From: Sternotherus odoratus
Lineage: Eukaryota; Chordata; Testudines; Kinosternidae
Direction: 5' to 3'
NCBI GenBank assembly: GCA_032164245.1
Contig: JAVMKO010000001.1
Location: 248,877,644-248,941,643, forward strand
DNA: 64,000 nt
Positions 1-11,106 of the stretch are shown here, piece after piece. The number at the start of each line of letters is the position of its first letter. The first letter of the stretch is position 1. The notes below the pieces were generated by a model. The model worked only from the letters and a program-made list of their open reading frames with translations. It had not been told where the DNA came from and searched no databases. Both the position numbers and the translations under genes were made by a program.

Positions 1-954
1 GCCTCAGGCCTCTGCAGTTGTGGTTCGTGAGTGTTTACAACCAGCGCAGAGACCCCCTGGACCTCATAGTGACTCTACCAATTCCTGTCCGCCGCTCCCT
101 CAGCTGGTGGCTCCAACCCCAGTCTTTGAGCATCGGGGTCCCATTTCACAAGCCCCAACCGGTGGTGACATTAGTGACGGACGCTTCCGCCCTTGGCTGG
201 GGGGCGCATCTCGGGGAGATAACGACCCAAGGTCTCTGGTCCCAAGAGGAGCTGGGCCTTCATATCAACGTCAGGGAGCTCAGGGCAGTCCGCCTCGCAT
301 GCCAGACATTCCAAGGTATGTTGCAAGACAGGTGTGTATCAGTCCTGACAGACAACACAGCCACCATGTTTTATATAAACAAACAGGGTGGTGCTCGCTC
401 TTCTCGCCTCTGCAGGGAAGCCCTCGCCCTTTGGGACTTCTGTATTCCCCGAGGGATCTCCCTCACAGCCGCCTATCTCCCGGGGACTCAGAACGTGTTG
501 GCAGACACGCTCAGCCGCTCATTCGGGTCACGAGTGGTCCCTCAGACCAGATATAGCCCACTTGATCTTCCTAAGGTGGGGATTTTCCCTCCTAGATCTG
601 TTTGCCACGAAGGCCAACAGGAAATGCCACAGGTTCTGCTCCCTCCTCAACCTGAGCCCGTGGTCGGAGGGGGACGCGTTTCAGGTGCCATGGACGAGTG
701 GTCTGCTGTATGCGTTTCCCCCGTTCCCTCCTGTCCACAAAGTCCTGCTCAAGGTCAGACAGGACAGAGCGTCCCTCATACTTATAGCACCGGCGTGGCC
801 TCGACAGCATTGGTACACCGTGCTGATGTCCATGTGTGTGACGAGGCCGCTCACTCTTCCCCTGTCACAAACTCTAATCTCCCAGGACCACGGCAGGATG
901 TTACACCCCAACCTGCAGTCTCTCCACCTCACGGCGTGGAATATCCGTGGCTGA
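1..954 (+). pseudogene. DIRS reverse transcriptase/RNase H ORF, 3' end, frameshifted
   Basis: The RNase H domain is read from about 18 to 525. It shows the TDASALGWG motif (first catalytic Asp), the Glu in INVRELRAV, the Asp in LTDNTA and the Asp in ADTLSRS. The conserved post-RNase H domain (DLFATKANRKCHRFC, APAWPRQHWYT) continues in a different frame and ends in AWNIRG and a stop at 952-954. Against the second copy (63650-63670), this copy lacks two bases near 509-515, one T and one G, which explains the frame change. RT/RNase H would copy element RNA in the cell. This copy cannot make the full protein without frameshifting. Confidence 0.85.
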
Positions 955-2009
955 ACCCTGTTGAGCTTCAGTGCTCAGACGCTGTCAGGGAGGTCCTTTT
1001 GGGTAGTAGGAAGCCCTCTACGAGGGTGGCATATACTGCCAAGTGGAAGCGTTTTTCGTTGTGGTCTCGGGACAAGGGGACGGACCCCCTGTCCTCGTCA
1101 CTCCCCAATATTCTGGATTACCTCCTTGAGCTAAAACAACAAGGATTATCTCTTTCCACTGTTAGGGTACACCTGGCGGCTATATCAGCTTTCCACCCAG
1201 GTTTCAGGGGTACCACGGTCTTTAGCAGCCCCCTAGTTCTTAGGTTTCTAAAGGGTCTGGAAAGGTTGCATCCCCAGGTGCGTCAGCCGGTGACCCCATG
1301 GGATCTCAACCTGGTCCTAACGGCATTAATGAGGCCTCCCTTTGAACCTATGGCCTCTTGCCCGCTGTCTTATCTCTCATGGAAGACCGCCTTCTTAGTA
1401 GCGATTACTTCCGCTCGTAGGGTGTCCGAACTTAGGGCACTCACTTCAGAGCCACCCTACACAGTCTTCCATAAGGATAAGGTCCAGTTACGCCCTCACC
1501 TGGCCTTTCTTCCCAAAGTAGTCTCCCCATTTCATTTGAACCAAGACTTCTTTTTACCGGTATTCTTTCCCAGACCCCACTCTAATAATAAGGAAAGAAT
1601 GCTTCATTATCTGGATGTCAAAAGAGCTTTAGCCTTTTATATAGAAAGAACTAAGTCTTTTCGTAAATCTCCACAACTTTTTATTTCAGTAGCAGAAAGG
1701 ATGAAAGGATCACCAATTTCCACTCAGCGCCTCTCGGCTTGGATTACATCTTGTATTAAGCTCTGCTATAACCTTTCAAATGCTACTCCCCCAGCGTTGA
1801 CAGCGCATTCGACCAGAGCCCAGGCCGCATCCACAGCGTTCCTGGCGCACATTCCCGTCATCGACATCTGTAGAGCAGCGACGTGGTCGTTGGTACACAC
1901 CTTTACTTCGCACTACGCCATCGTGCAGCAGTCGAGGGAGGACGCCGCGGTGGGACAAGCGGTCCTGTCAGTGGGAACTCAATGTACTCCTCTCCCTCCT
2001 CCGAGATAA
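690..2009 (+). CDS. DIRS tyrosine recombinase
   Basis: Tyrosine recombinase that would integrate the circular DIRS DNA intermediate. An open frame runs from 18 to 2009, but only the part after about 915 resembles a recombinase. The ATG at 690 overlaps the RT/RNase H ORF in another frame, which is the usual DIRS layout, and is a plausible start, though not proven. The N-terminal DNA-binding core has the STRVAYTAKWKRF segment. In the catalytic domain I see an Arg in SARRVSEL (codons 1416-1421), the H-x-x-R box as HSTR (1806-1817), and the nucleophile Tyr in SHYAI (codon 1914-1916). The frame is uninterrupted from 690 to the stop at 2007-2009, so this domain could still be functional even though the upstream ORF is frameshifted. 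Confidence 0.85.
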   Translation: MDEWSAVCVSPVPSCPQSPAQGQTGQSVPHTYSTGVASTALVHRADVHVCDEAAHSSPVTNSNLPGPRQDVTPQPAVSPPHGVEYPWLNPVELQCSDAVREVLLGSRKPSTRVAYTAKWKRFSLWSRDKGTDPLSSSLPNILDYLLELKQQGLSLSTVRVHLAAISAFHPGFRGTTVFSSPLVLRFLKGLERLHPQVRQPVTPWDLNLVLTALMRPPFEPMASCPLSYLSWKTAFLVAITSARRVSELRALTSEPPYTVFHKDKVQLRPHLAFLPKVVSPFHLNQDFFLPVFFPRPHSNNKERMLHYLDVKRALAFYIERTKSFRKSPQLFISVAERMKGSPISTQRLSAWITSCIKLCYNLSNATPPALTAHSTRAQAASTAFLAHIPVIDICRAATWSLVHTFTSHYAIVQQSREDAAVGQAVLSVGTQCTPLPPPR

Positions 2010-2029
2010 CTGCTCGTAAGTCACATCTT

Positions 2030-2122
2030 GGAATGGACATGAGCAAGCACTCGAAGAAGAAAGAACAGTTACTCACCTTTCGTAACGTTTGTTCTTCGAG
2101 ATGTGTTGCTCATGTCCATTCC
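2030..2122 (+). repeat. DIRS internal complementary region (circle-junction template)
   Basis: Positions 2030-2061 are the exact reverse complement of the left end seen in copy 2 (59556-59587). Positions 2061-2122 are the exact reverse complement of this element's own right end (2299-2360). The region therefore equals the complement of right end joined to left end, as expected for the sequence used to rebuild termini during DIRS replication. Confidence 0.88.
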
Positions 2123-2363
2123 GAATCCCTCCCGCCTCCCCTCTGTTGGAGTACCGGCAAGAAGGAACTGAGCGGGGGGGGGGGGGGTCGGCAGGGGCAT
2201 ATATACATTGCCATAACGGCGCCACTCCAGGGGTCTATGGGTACCGCTAGGGAGAAAGCTTTCCGGAATCGTGCATGCGCGGCGCGCACACACATCTTGG
2301 AATGGACATGAGCAACACATCTCGAAGAACAAACGTTACGAAAGGTGAGTAACTGTTCTTTTT
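2123..2363 (+). repeat. DIRS right inverted terminal repeat
   Basis: This segment is similar, in inverted orientation, to the left terminal repeat of copy 2 (59556-59760): the AAGGAACTGAGCGGGG block, the GTCGGCAGGGGCATATATAC block and the GGTACCGCT block all recur reversed. It ends about 2360-2363 in a short T run, after which AT-rich flank begins. No target-site duplication is evident, in line with tyrosine-recombinase integration. Confidence 0.8.
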
Positions 2364-4054
2364 AAACAAAATACTGTTCTTTTAATAGAAGAAAAAGTTT
2401 GAATGACCAACATTTAAAAGAAAATAATCTGTAAAATGACTCCTATGCTTAATGCTGAATACAATATAGATATGAAAAATATTTTCCATAATAGACTACA
2501 AAATTAATATTCCTAGTTTCTAAGAAGTTTCTCCATCATTGTGCAATCTTGTATCATTTCTTAAAATGGGAAGACTTTGGCAAATAAGTGAAATTTATAG
2601 CATGTTTTGAAAATGGTTAGATTTTGTTTAGTCTTATTTCCTGTACCTTGTTCCACAGTAGAATTCCCTTAAATGAATGCCCCCTGGCTGTTGCAAGTTT
2701 TTTGAGGGTTTTTTTTTAACCTGCATTCTGGAATAGCACAGAAAATAACCATCTCATCTATTCTATTATCTTTAACATATCCTGGTCCTGAGCTGTTCAT
2801 AGCCTTGTAGTGTAAGACCGAGGCCTTGAATTGACATTGGAAGTGAACTGGGAATCAGTGGACAGTACAGGCAGTGTTCTCTGTGGTTTATCCCAATGAA
2901 ACCTGGGCTATCCAACTGAAGCTTCTGTGTTGCTTCTATCTTAATTCTCTGATGCATGGTGTCAAAGCTGAATCCCCCACCCTCTCTCCAAGTGCAGCAA
3001 GTGGGGGCCCACATAATATTTGCCGCTCCAGGCTTGTATTAAACTCCCAAGGTTAGAGTTTCTCTCTGACCTTGGCTTGGTAGACACTGCCACCACCCAA
3101 ATGCAAAAAAAACCCCACCTTTGAACTCAGGAAGAAGAACTTGGGAATTCCTCCCTCAAGCACTTCACTCCCCGCTTCCAGGGAAGATCTGAGAAAGCCA
3201 CAGCTAATCTCCTTTGTTTTCTATTAACTAATCAAACAACATGCAGGTCTTAGGACACCAAAAATCTAATCCCGTCCTTAAAAAAAGGTAAATTTTATTA
3301 ACAACAAAAAGGTAAAACAAAGCGAGCTATCACACACAGATTACATTAATTTTATGCAGTCTGGAAATGACACATGCATAGATCACTCTGGCCAGATCTT
3401 TTGCCAAAAGACAGGACCATAGTTTCCTAGCATGGCGAAATAAAAAATGTACTGTGCCAAGCCTTTCCTATCAAGGTTACGTGTTTTAGGTCAAAATCAG
3501 AAACTGATGTAGTTATTTCATTGATTAGTTCATGGGTTGGTCTACACTTAAGCTATATATCAGCTATGCCGACAAAACCTCCATGTAAACACAGCATTGT
3601 CAGCTCAGCTAGCATTGTTGGGAGAAGTGGTGTTCCTACACCAATAGAAGAATTCTTGTCCATGTAGGCTCCATTTACACGAGGAGGCTATGCCATCAGG
3701 CTCTGTAGCGTAGACTGCCCATATCTACTACTTTACCCCACCCCCAAGTTTACGTGATCAAGAAGGCAAAGGCAAGGATCTTTTAAAGTCCATATGCCAT
3801 TTTAGGAGGGGGACATTTTTGACCACCATATCACATTGAGCACTTATGTGCTGTTGGCATTTCCCCAGATATTTTGGTATTACTACTTTCTAGTTTTCTT
3901 TTTTGTGGAAGTGATATGGGAGATAAGTATTCAAGTGTCCTCCCCTTCTAAAACTTGTGTGTGCCTGGGCAGGGGGGAGGGAGCAGAACTGGCTGCTAGT
4001 TTGGCACATTGCATATAGTGTATGGTATTGCCTATGTATAAATATAATCTAGAT
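2364..4054. other. Non-coding AT-rich intronic sequence
   Basis: I see no supported exon here. The stretch around 2990-3330 (ending in an A-rich/TTTTATTAAC block) and the GTCTACAC-like stretch at about 3535-3780 look like old interspersed repeats, but without clear ends. The short ORFs present have no family resemblance that I recognise. Confidence 0.4.
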
Positions 4055-4363
4055 CAGGGGTAGGTAACCTATGGCATGGGCGCCAAAGGCGGCACGTGAG
4101 CTGATTTTCAGTGGCACTCACACTGCCTGGGTCCTGGACACCAGTCGGGGGCTCTAGAAGTTTCATTTAAAATTAAATTAAAATGCAATTACTTTAAAAA
4201 CCTTATTTACTTTATATACAACAATAGTTTAGTTATGTATAATAGGCTTGTAGAAAGAGACCTTCTAAAAAGGTTAAAATGTATTACTGGCACGCAAAAC
4301 CTTAAATTAGAGAGAATAAATGAAGACTCGGCACAGCACTTCTGAAAGGTTGCCAACCCCTGA
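4055..4363. mobile_element. hAT-like MITE
   Basis: Terminal inverted repeats CAGGGGTAGGTAACC and GGTTGCCAACCCCTG flank about 308 bp. They are bordered by ATCTAGAT on the left and (A)TTCTAGAT on the right, an 8-bp duplication with one mismatch, typical of hAT insertion. There is no transposase, so it is non-autonomous. The right half of the same family is seen again at about 58770-58955. Confidence 0.8.
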
Positions 4364-5960
4364 TTCTAGATGTTCCTTGAAAGGATATAACCAATTCAGA
4401 ACTCTTCAATGGATGTGTAGTTTAAACACTACCGTCTAAGGTGTACTGCCTAACTGCTTCTTATTTTCTAGTTTTAAATTTCTCTGAGCCTTAACCATTT
4501 AAGTGGTGAGGGTCTATTTCTAGATTTCAGTATAAAATTTAAAAAAAGCGACTGGAAAAGTTATGCTGAGTCTTTTATTACAAGGCATAATAAGGTGCTG
4601 TCTTTCATTTCTCTTCCAACTCATAGGGACTTTCAAATCCTACTACTTGATGACAGTGGACTGTTTGGCAATATAAATTAATACTAAAAAAGCTTCACTG
4701 GGAGGTAGGTGTAAACTATTATGTAAGTGAAGATCCTTAGGCATATAAATAGAAAACTTTGGCTTCATACTGAAATTTTAAATCATTTATCTTTGTGTAT
4801 CCAAGATTTGCTTAATTTTCAACTTAATGGAAGAAAGTGGACCAAAACCTCTCCACTGAGTGTTATACGTCCATCAGTGCTCTTTGTTTAGGCTTCACTA
4901 AATCTGGAGTTGAACAGAGTCAAAATTGCTATTCAACTTTACTGCAAGACTAGACGTTTTAATTCAGTCTCTGCAGTACCAGAGTGAATCAAAAGAGATT
5001 TATAAAGGTTAATCCCTAGGTAATTCAATAACTGAACCTTCTATTCATAAATGCTTACATAGGTTGAAGAGTTGCAACAGAGAAGCATTACGTAGTCTAT
5101 TTTTAATTATAGTATTATCAAGATGCCCTTCATGTTATCAGGAAGGTTGAGAGGAAGAATACAGTACTTAAGTAGATTCTATTATCCTGCTCTTGGGACA
5201 TAGTTTTGTCCTTTACCTGTTACAGATTTTCTTGTTCTGTTGGTTTGAATACCTACCATTTGGTCCCTCACTGAGGGTTAATTAGCTACCTTGCATAAAG
5301 AATTCTGTAGTTAAAGACAGAGTAGTCTTTTTTTTTGTTACTTAAACATTAGTGTGGTTTTTCCTTATCTTGGAGTTTTAAACGTCTCTCTAACCTCAGA
5401 TGATGAGGTTGGTACTCTAGATTTCCATACCTCAGTAGTTTTGACTAGTTCTTCCTATGTCAGAGAAACACTTTCAAGGGATTGTTTAATTAAGAGAGTG
5501 CTTTAAGTAACTGTCACATTAGGGGTGTTTTTACACTGCAATATAACTCCAAGATTAGTAGATCTAAAGTCAGTGAACCATGGTTTTGTGAACCCAGGGC
5601 TTGAGCGTCTATGGTGATTGTTGATATTTAGACTGAATTTTTGAATTGAGGCTCCAGCATCCATGACTGTGGTACGCAGGCCTGAGTCTGTCCAACCATG
5701 TCCAAGACTTCCTAGAGTCCTCTTGAAATGTGGCTGCTCTAGCTCTTTGTGGGAAAATTTGACTGTTCACCCGCAAATGTCACAGGAAGTTTGAGCAGCC
5801 TGCTGACCTATCTTGCTTGAGCCATCCTTTTGGTTGATATGCTTCCAGCAACTAGAGTCTACAATGTGGAGGAGTCACCATTTGAAAAACTCACTTTCAC
5901 TTTCACTCCTGTTTTAAGAAGATGGGCTGATCAGGTATTGAGGTGCCCTGAAAAATACAC
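4364..5960. other. Non-coding intronic sequence, nothing recognised
   Basis: AT-rich sequence without long ORFs or recognisable exons. The last 300 bases (from about 5640) may already belong to the DIRS relic that follows, but I cannot delimit it. Confidence 0.35.
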
Positions 5961-6760
5961 CCTTCCCTGAAATATGACTACCTATCTGGAGTTCCTGTTA
6001 CTGAAAAAGTTTGCAACTGTCAGCACCCGGGATGGGGTTAAAAGTCATAAAAAATCAATGGGATGCTGTGTTAGCATCTGCATGTATTCTGGGGGCCACA
6101 GCCCCCTCCCTAGTCCTTCCTCAGGGACCATTTTTACCATCGCATCCTCACTGTAGAGGTGGACTCCTTCCTACAAAGAAGGGTGATCGAGCAGTTCGAC
6201 TGGACTATCAAAGGATGAGGTTCTAGTCAACCTACCTCCTGATACCCAAAAAGAAAGGCAGGGTGGAGACCAATCCCGGATCTCCATCTCAGTCGCTTCA
6301 TCTGCATGCCCAAGTTTCACGTGGTCATCATTAGAAGAATGTATGTAATTTGTAGCTTTTGATATCTGCAGGATACCTATTTTCACATAGACATCCATCT
6401 GGCTCACAGACTATTTCTGAGGTTCATGGTAGGCCATCAGCATTTTCAATACAGGGCTTGCCTATTCCTCCTTGGTTGCAAGGCGTTGTGCATGTATGTC
6501 ACTGTCTTCGCTTGCCTCCACCACCTCCTCTGTCTCCAGATTTGTCTCCACAGCGTCTACTCACCTATGTGATATGCTAGATGGTTCCTCCTGAGGTACT
6601 TTTGTTCCTCTAGTGCTGGACGGACCCACAACAGGTCTGTGTCATTTTTCCCATCCTCCCCAGACAGGACAGTCATCACAATGTGTCCCACGTGGGAGGG
6701 GAGCGCACATGGGAGAACACCTGACACAAGGAATGTGGATCCCTCGGGAATCAAGGATGC
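5960..6760 (+). pseudogene. DIRS-like reverse transcriptase relic
   Basis: Read across frames, this region gives an RT finger/palm pattern like that of the intact copy at 62460-62830. The matching pieces are a PKKKGG-like stretch near 6245, DLQDTYFHIDIHLAHRLFLRF-like residues near 6360-6425, and GHQHFQY near 6435-6460. The frames are broken by several indels and stops, and the YLDD catalytic block is not recognisable. It is a decayed DIRS-type RT in the sense orientation of NAA16. Confidence 0.6.
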
Positions 6761-6774
6761 ACATCTGTGTTCTG

Positions 6775-7780
6775 GAATGTAAGGCTGAAAGGGACCTCAA
6801 CAAGTCATCACATCCAGTCCTCTGCTCTGAGGCATGACCAAGTAAATTTAGATAATTCCTGACAGGTATTTGAACAACCTGTCTTTAAAAGCCTCCAATT
6901 AGCTTCCACAACCTCCCTTGGTAACCTATTCCAGTGGTTAATTACTCTTAGTTAGACTGCGTTCCTTAATTTCTAATGTAAATCTCTCTCTCTCTGCAGT
7001 TTAAACCAGTGGTTCTCAAATAGTGGGGCGCGCCCCCCAGGGGGGGCGCGAGGTTTCGTAAAGGGGGGCTCGTAGTCGGTGGGCGGCTGCGGCGCGTGGC
7101 ACGCCGGGAATGGTAGTCCCTGCGCTCCCCGCCGGGCCCGTTCATTGCGGGTGGCAGGACTCTGTTTCCCAGCGTGCCGCGGGGCGCTGGGCGTGTCCGG
7201 GCGGGGCGGGGAGCGCGAGGGACGGCGGCTCAGTGGGCGGACGAGGCAGGGACGGCGGCCCAGGTAGGCGGGCCGGGCAGGGGAGCGAGGGACGGTAGGC
7301 GGGCCGGGCAGGGGAGCGGAGCCACGGGCCGGAGCTGGCCTTGGCGCGGCCGGTGGGAGCGGGAGCCGGCCCGTCGCTGCCGCCCGCTGCGCCCTGACAG
7401 GAGGGGCAGGGGTCGCAGGGCAGCGATCTGAGCCTGGGGTGTCTGTGCGGGGGGGGGGGGGGGGCGCGAAATATTTTCTTCTTCCTAGGGGGGGCATGGC
7501 AGAAAATAATTGAGAAGCACTGGTTTAAACCAATTAATTCTTGTCCTACCTTCAGTGGTATGGAGAAAATTTGATTTCAGTTCATTTTATAACGGCCCTT
7601 AATATATCTAAAGACTTATCAGGTCCCCAACTCAGTTTTCAAAAGTAAACATACCCAGTTTATGAACCTGTCCTCATAGGTCATGTTTTTAAAATTTATC
7701 ATTTTTGGTCCTTCCATCAGAGCGGTGGACTTGATGACCTGTCTGGGTCCCCTTTCAGCTCTACATTTATAGTCTTTGAT
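6775..7780. mobile_element. CR1-like LINE fragment, split by a hAT MITE
   Basis: The stretch from AAAGGGACCTCAACAAGTCA near 6788 through CCACAACCTCCCTTGG (about 6907) to 7006 continues at 7523 (TTCTTGTCCTACCTTCAGTGG) and on to about 7780. This pattern is common in amniote CR1-type repeats. The hAT element at 7007-7522 interrupts it cleanly. Confidence 0.5.
7007..7522. mobile_element. hAT MITE with GC-rich interior
   Basis: Ends CAGTGGTTCTCAA and TTGAGAAGCACTG form inverted repeats with one mismatch. They are flanked by a perfect 8-bp duplication GTTTAAAC at 6999-7006 and 7523-7530. The 516-bp interior is extremely GC- and CpG-rich and contains short tandem GGGCCGGGCAGGGGAGCG-like units near 7265-7320. 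Apparent ORFs on both strands here are by-products of GC content. No transposase is present. Confidence 0.9.
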
Positions 7781-10000
7781 TTTTCTGGAGGCAATAATTA
7801 AAGATCCATTTTACTCTGTTCTCTTTCTATAATCCCCATCTTCCCCAATCCATTGTGGAGGTGGGATTTTATTTCTCTGTGCGATTCTATTAATATCTGG
7901 TCCAAAAACATACTGCTACTTGTGCCTCAGTAATAGAGAAGTATGCTGCTATGCCTGGTGATCAGGCAGTTTCATTTTAGAAGGCGTTCTAGCCCTCCTT
8001 ATCTTAATAGCCCTCCTTATCTTAATCTTTTTATCTTTATGCCACTGAATTAATAAGAATTACAGGCAAGTTATTTTTATAAGATTGCTAAACACAAGTT
8101 TTTTGTATTAATATTAACTCATGTAATATTGAATTCCTATTAACAGGATTTCCCTCTCTCTTTTAGCAATTTGATTCTAAACAAAACATGGCTTAGAGAT
8201 AAGGATGTTATAGGATTTTTACTTCCAGGTAGCGTTGTATGAAAATAAGTTTTCATTGTTGTATAGACTGAGCATCCATAGACTACCATTTAAAGAACAT
8301 TCTTCAAAAATTCTTATGCAACAGTAAGTGCTTGAAATATGTAATGAAAGATGCGTGTGGCTACAAATGAGTTTGGTGGTGGCACTTGCAGCAAAGGGTA
8401 ATGTCTGTACAATATATGTTGCGCGTGAATGCTAAGTACTATATCTGAAAGTTTGGGGGGACTTGTTTAGTTGCTGATGACTTCTTCCTGTTGTGTGTGT
8501 TATGCACCTATCTTGTGGGTTTTTCAGTAGTTTAGTTCTTAAGATTTTGTAGTTGTGAGTTTTTTATTGAATAGTGCAATGTAGGTGTCTTGGCAATTAG
8601 TTTACTATTCAGACTTCTCTGCAATGTTGATTCTTGAGTTAGTATAACCAAAAGAAGCTGCACTTTTTCTTTGGTGTCTTCAAGGCTAAAAAAATTCTGC
8701 CTAGTAGTCCTAGTACATTGAACATGGAATTTGGAGCCTTTATATTAAGTTATCATTTCTACATGAACCTAAGCTTTAAGACTAACTCTTAGCAGTGATT
8801 TTGCTGCACGTAAATGTCTGATTAGAAATTACATGTTGAAATGTAAGAATTTTCATACTCCATGGGCAGCTCCCCAAATGTATTTGCAGTAAACTCTTTA
8901 ACATCCCCATCTGTTCCAACTATCTCTTAGCAAAGGAGAGAACAAAATCAGATGCTAAAACAGATTCCAAACTGACCAATATTCAGGACTACTCTTTGGG
9001 TCCCCAGTCAGAGGTGCTCTATATCTGCGAGATTAAATCCAAAGAGTGAAGACTTTCAATTAGTCAAGGTTTGCGTCGATTGTGTTGCAGGTGCATTGAT
9101 TCCATTGAAGCGCATGCATCCTATTTCTGTGTAACTAAAAACATGGAGGCTCTATGTGGAAATACTGGATGAGAGAAAATGTCTGGCTGGAAGAAACCTC
9201 AAGTCTCAAAAAAGGTATAAGGCTCTCTGCACAGGAAGGTAGGCTGTCTCCCCCCCAAAGCCCTTTCTTTTCCTCTTACAAGAAAGATGGCTTTCTGTCT
9301 TTGATTTGGATAGCTATAGAAACAAAAGGGAAGCTGTGACCAAGTTTTTTGTAGCTGGATTCCCTCCATGAACCAGAGGTAGATCATAAAAGGAAGTGAA
9401 GGATATTTAATTCTATTCTGATTATCTCTACATTTTAAGATGGAGTAAAAGGTTAGCAACCAGGGGACTCAGCTGCCTTTTTGTTCATGTCTATCTCATT
9501 AGGTTAATTTTAGAGAAACTGTATATTTCCTGCTTTAGAAAGCTCTGTGGGTTAGAATTTTAAGGATGGAATTCACTGGTAAGTGGGCTTATAAATCTGA
9601 TCCAAATATTACTGAACATTCATAGCAAAATGTAAAAATCTTTGATTTTAAACTATACTCTTCATAAGAAGAATGGGATAATTCCAAGAAGCATAAGGAG
9701 GAAAATAAGAAATTCTTCATTAAGCAGTAGCTGAACTTGATCAGCTAATATTTGCCCTCTTTCCTAATGTACATAGTGCTTGCTCATTAATAGCACTATG
9801 AAGTACTGTACATAGAATTATTAACCCCAGTCAAAAGATGAGGTAATATTTTAACTTTAATCTACTGGTACCAAGTGCAATGCCACTTCCCCTAGTCTGG
9901 AAGGGTGTTTAGAAGGGAAAGGAAGAGCAGGAGGAAGATCTTGTCTGTCTCCATCCAGTTCTATATGGCCGTTTTAGAACAATGGGGAGAAAAAATAGTG
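7781..10000. other. Non-coding intronic sequence, nothing recognised
   Basis: No exon with a reading frame matching the NAA16 N-terminal half was found, and there is no clear repeat end. The sequence is AT-rich, and its short ORFs (60-86 codons) resemble nothing I recognise. Confidence 0.35.
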
Positions 10001-10221
10001 CAGTGGTTCTCAAACTTTTGTATTGGTGACCCCTTTCACATAGCAAACCCCTGAGTGGGACCTCCCCCTTATAAATTAAAAACAGTTCTAAATATATTTA
10101 ACACAATTATAAATGCTGGAGGCAAAGCAGGGTTCGGGGTGGAGGCTGACAGATCATGACCCTCCATGTAATAACCCTGTGACCCTCTGAGGGGTCCCAA
10201 CCCCCAGTTTAAAAACCCCTG
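10001..10221. mobile_element. hAT MITE (short CAGTGGTTCTCAAAC family)
   Basis: A 221-bp element starting CAGTGGTTCTCAAACTTTTG and ending AAAAACCCCTG, flanked by perfect 8-bp duplications AAATAGTG at 9993-10000 and 10222-10229. A diverged copy of the same family lies at 49904-50124. Confidence 0.88.
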
Positions 10222-10734
10222 AAATAGTGGCATCTCAGTGGCATCTGGAAGCATGCATATCGTAGTTGGGACATGGAGAATTTAAGGAGAGATAATTTAA
10301 GGGCCTCTAATAAGTTCTACACCACCACCACTACAGTTTATATTTTGACCAAATCAGGAAGGGTTTTCATGGGGACAGTAATACAGTAAAAAGCACCAGT
10401 CTGGCCCCCGAACTACCCTCTGCAAAATTTCAAGCTACTGCATCACATCACAAGAAAAAGTTGATGGTGATTGTTAAGCCTGAACCTTTTTGTTATTGTT
10501 TGTTTTTTAGTAACAGTGTCGGAAATTGCTACCCTGTGTGTGGTTAAGTTTCCAAAAAATAAATTGAACCCCAAGCTCCAAATGTGAAAAGTCCCAACCT
10601 AATTAGTTGAGGTTTTCTAACATTATAAACATTTGAACCATTTTTTTAATAATGGGAATTGTTAGGCGGCCTTAGAATAGGTGTTCTGCTTCACGTATGA
10701 TGCATCAGTAATAGTTAGCCTCTGTAACTGTTTG

Positions 10735-11000
10735 AGAGAGTCGGTCTACACTACAGGCGTCACAGTAGAGCAATAGTGTAGATGATTTCTACAATGATGG
10801 GAGGGATATTTCTAGTGATGTAGGTAATCCATCTCCCCAAGCAGATGTAGCTAGGTTGACAGAAGAATAATTCTTTTTATCTAACTATATCTAGGCTAGG
10901 TGTTCAGCTTGATTACAGTGCTCCGGGATGGGAATTTTTGTCACATCCTTGAGCAATTTAACTAGGTCAATCTAAACTTTAAGTGTTGACCAAGCCTGAG
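10735..11000. repeat. GTCTACAC-type MITE relic
   Basis: The region starts GTCGGTCTACACTACAGGC and contains TAGCTAGGTTGACAGAAGAATAATTC and AACTAGGTCAATC, a diverged palindromic pattern. Related stretches occur near 3535-3780 and 54975-55270. The ends are decayed, so the boundaries are approximate. Confidence 0.45.
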
Positions 11001-11106
11001 CACAAGTACCAGTGATTAGAGTTATAATATATTAAATTTAAAGTATAGTAAATGTGTGTTTAAATGATTTTTCAAAACTATTTAGAAATCACATATTTTA
11101 GCATTT

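Larger units (their letters stand above)
1..2363 (+). mobile_element. DIRS-type tyrosine-recombinase retrotransposon, 3' part (copy 1)
   Basis: This is the right-hand part of a DIRS retrotransposon cut by the window start. In order it shows the end of RT and an RNase H domain, a post-RNase H domain, a tyrosine recombinase, an internal complementary region (2030-2122) and a right terminal repeat ending near 2360. DIRS elements are known to replicate through a circular DNA and integrate with a tyrosine recombinase instead of a DDE integrase, so they lack ordinary LTRs and target duplications. The overlapping 900 bp is similar but clearly diverged from the second copy at the right edge of the window, so the two are different insertions. 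It lies in sense orientation inside what is inferred to be a long NAA16 intron. Confidence 0.93.

Noticed and set aside
6973..7497. 174-codon minus-strand Pro/Arg-rich ORF
   Set aside because: Contained in the GC-rich hAT MITE 7007-7522.
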